A stretch of 64,000 nt of DNA from the NCBI GenBank assembly GCA_004026145.2, contig CP034986.1, positions 9,275,197 to 9,339,196 of the forward strand. The letters are read 5' to 3'. The DNA comes from Takifugu bimaculatus. Its lineage: Eukaryota; Chordata; Actinopteri; Tetraodontiformes; Tetraodontidae. The notes beneath the pieces are model-generated. The model was not told the DNA's origin. It saw only the letters and a list, made by a program, of their open reading frames with translations, and did not search any database. Shown here in pieces: positions 62,703 through 64,000 of this stretch. The position numbers and the translations under genes were made by a program. Every line of letters begins with the position of its first letter. The first letter of the stretch is position 1.

Positions 62703-64000
62703 ATCACCACCCCCCCACCCCCCTGGATCTCTTCCATATCAGCGTGTTTCAATCAGTGTAAACAGAGTTTAGGTAGATCAGGCGGCTGGCATTTCCTCAC
62801 CCGCCGGACCTTCTCCTAATCTGGGAGGCGGAGTGATGAGTCGGCACGAGGAGGTGCGGCGGCTTATCGAGGTGTCAGCTGGCAGCTGGAGGCCCCCTGC
62901 GGAGAGGGACCGCGCCGTGTCCCGGATCCCAGGATTGGCTGACACGCTGGAATATTTGACTTTTGCTTTTTGAGATCATTGGTGCGACTTTCCCTCCTGA
63001 ATGGGAAGCTGGCAGAGCTCCGGAGCGGAGGCGCGACCTGTTGTTCCGGTCACGTGACCAGGGAACGGTCATGTGACGCAAAAAACGTAGGAGTAAACTG
63101 GAAAACTGACCGTTTGGAGACAGAAGAAAGCCACAATAAACAGACGCGTCGGAGGTTTGCTAATTGGAATCAGCTCAGATCTGTTTTTGTTTTGGCGTCA
63201 TCTTTAAGCTAACTGGTCCGCTGCATGCTAATGAGCTCTGTTCTCTGGCTGTTCGGGGAATCTGATGTTTGCGATCACTTCATTGGGAATGTCAAGAAGT
63301 CAGCTGGATTCCACCCACAGTCTCAACCACAGCCCACGTGAGTGCACGTCATTGTGCACGTGGCCATGAACTCCAGGAAGCGACTGGTGACGTTGGCTCA
63401 CTGGGAAGAACCGACCCAACAACCCCTGAAGTTCATTTAATTTAATCAGCTTTATCCAAAACATCAAAATATAAAAAATAAAAAAAACAAAGACCTGGGA
63501 CGAAGATTAAAGCTTAAAACAGTTAAATAATTACAGTTTAAATCGTTTAATTAGACAGTTTCAAGTCAAATAAATGAAAACAGAATTACTACATAATTAA
63601 TCCTGTCGTGTCAGTTCTGTGGCTTTTTGCCCCATGGTGAGGTAGCAGAACCCCCCCCCCATGTCTTCGCCTGCGCATTCCATTTATGTGCTCGTGTGCG
63701 TGCACGTGTGTTTGCTAAACAAAGCTAGGCTCTTTTTATCATCGCTGAAGCGGAACCAGATCAATTTATAAACGGCCTTATCTGCTCAGAGGAACGCGGG
63801 TAGCCCAGCAGCGATTAACTCGGCAGCTGCTAACTCCCTGCATACAAAACTACCGTCGCTAAGCTATTCAACCGGTCGGAGCAGGCGAGGGGGGGTTGGG
63901 ATGGGGGGGGGGGTTGGCCTGAACTTGACGTGTCCTCCCAGATGCAGGCGCGTGCTGCTATTAGCATGCCTGCAGAAAACTCTGCGAGACGGCGCTCAGG
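62703..64000. other. Intergenic to window end, no gene recognised
   Basis: An AT-rich stretch at 63435-63600 and two CACGTG E-boxes at 63335-63362. No coding signal on either strand. Confidence 0.65.

Overview
The window is genomic DNA from a teleost fish, most likely a compact-genome acanthomorph. It carries one protein-coding gene that I can support: ppargc1a, encoding PGC-1alpha, the PPAR-gamma coactivator 1-alpha. The gene lies on the + strand. Vertebrate origin is shown by 13 coding exons with GT-AG introns whose joined product (944 codons by my count; human about 798) matches PGC-1alpha from end to end. Fish origin is inferred from the short gene (about 31 kb against roughly 100 kb in human), the serine/glutamine-rich insertion in exon 5 known from teleost PGC-1alpha, abundant CA/TG and poly-C/poly-G runs, and scattered GTTAGC-type motifs. 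I cannot name the species.

Layout. 1-2190 is low-complexity DNA: a nearly pure purine tract with an internal duplication of about 346 bp, then two CA/C-rich tracts. 2190-3360 is the 5' flank: a cluster of nuclear-receptor, MEF2, E-box and ETS-type sites, then a core promoter and 5' UTR that resemble mammalian PPARGC1A. 3362-31614 holds the coding exons. Intron 2 (10.8 kb) is the largest. 31615 to about 34198 is the 3' UTR, with an AU-rich nonamer, three Pumilio-type sites, an AT-rich hairpin and a terminal AATAAA. From 34.2 kb to the end I find no supportable gene. It looks like gene-desert DNA with AT-rich blocks that may be conserved non-coding elements, minisatellites and homopolymer runs. 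This fits the large gene-poor interval that flanks PPARGC1A in other vertebrates.

Function. The protein has the N-terminal activation domain with three leucine motifs (LLAVL, LKKLL, LLKYL), the p38/Cdc4 phosphodegron segment, the DHDY HCF-binding motif, an RS-like region, a charged helix, an RRM and the C-terminal cap-binding-complex motif. It is expected to coactivate PPAR, ERR and HNF4 nuclear receptors and to drive oxidative metabolism.

The observations most worth following concern isoforms and regulation. Exon 5 stays open for about 950 nt into intron 5, with two downstream donors in the correct phase. Intron 6 is arranged so that retention, or use of a second acceptor, would give a truncated N-terminal PGC-1alpha resembling mammalian NT-PGC-1alpha. 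The AMPK Thr177 position is proline. The upstream flank packs several motifs of PGC-1alpha's own partners into about 220 bp.
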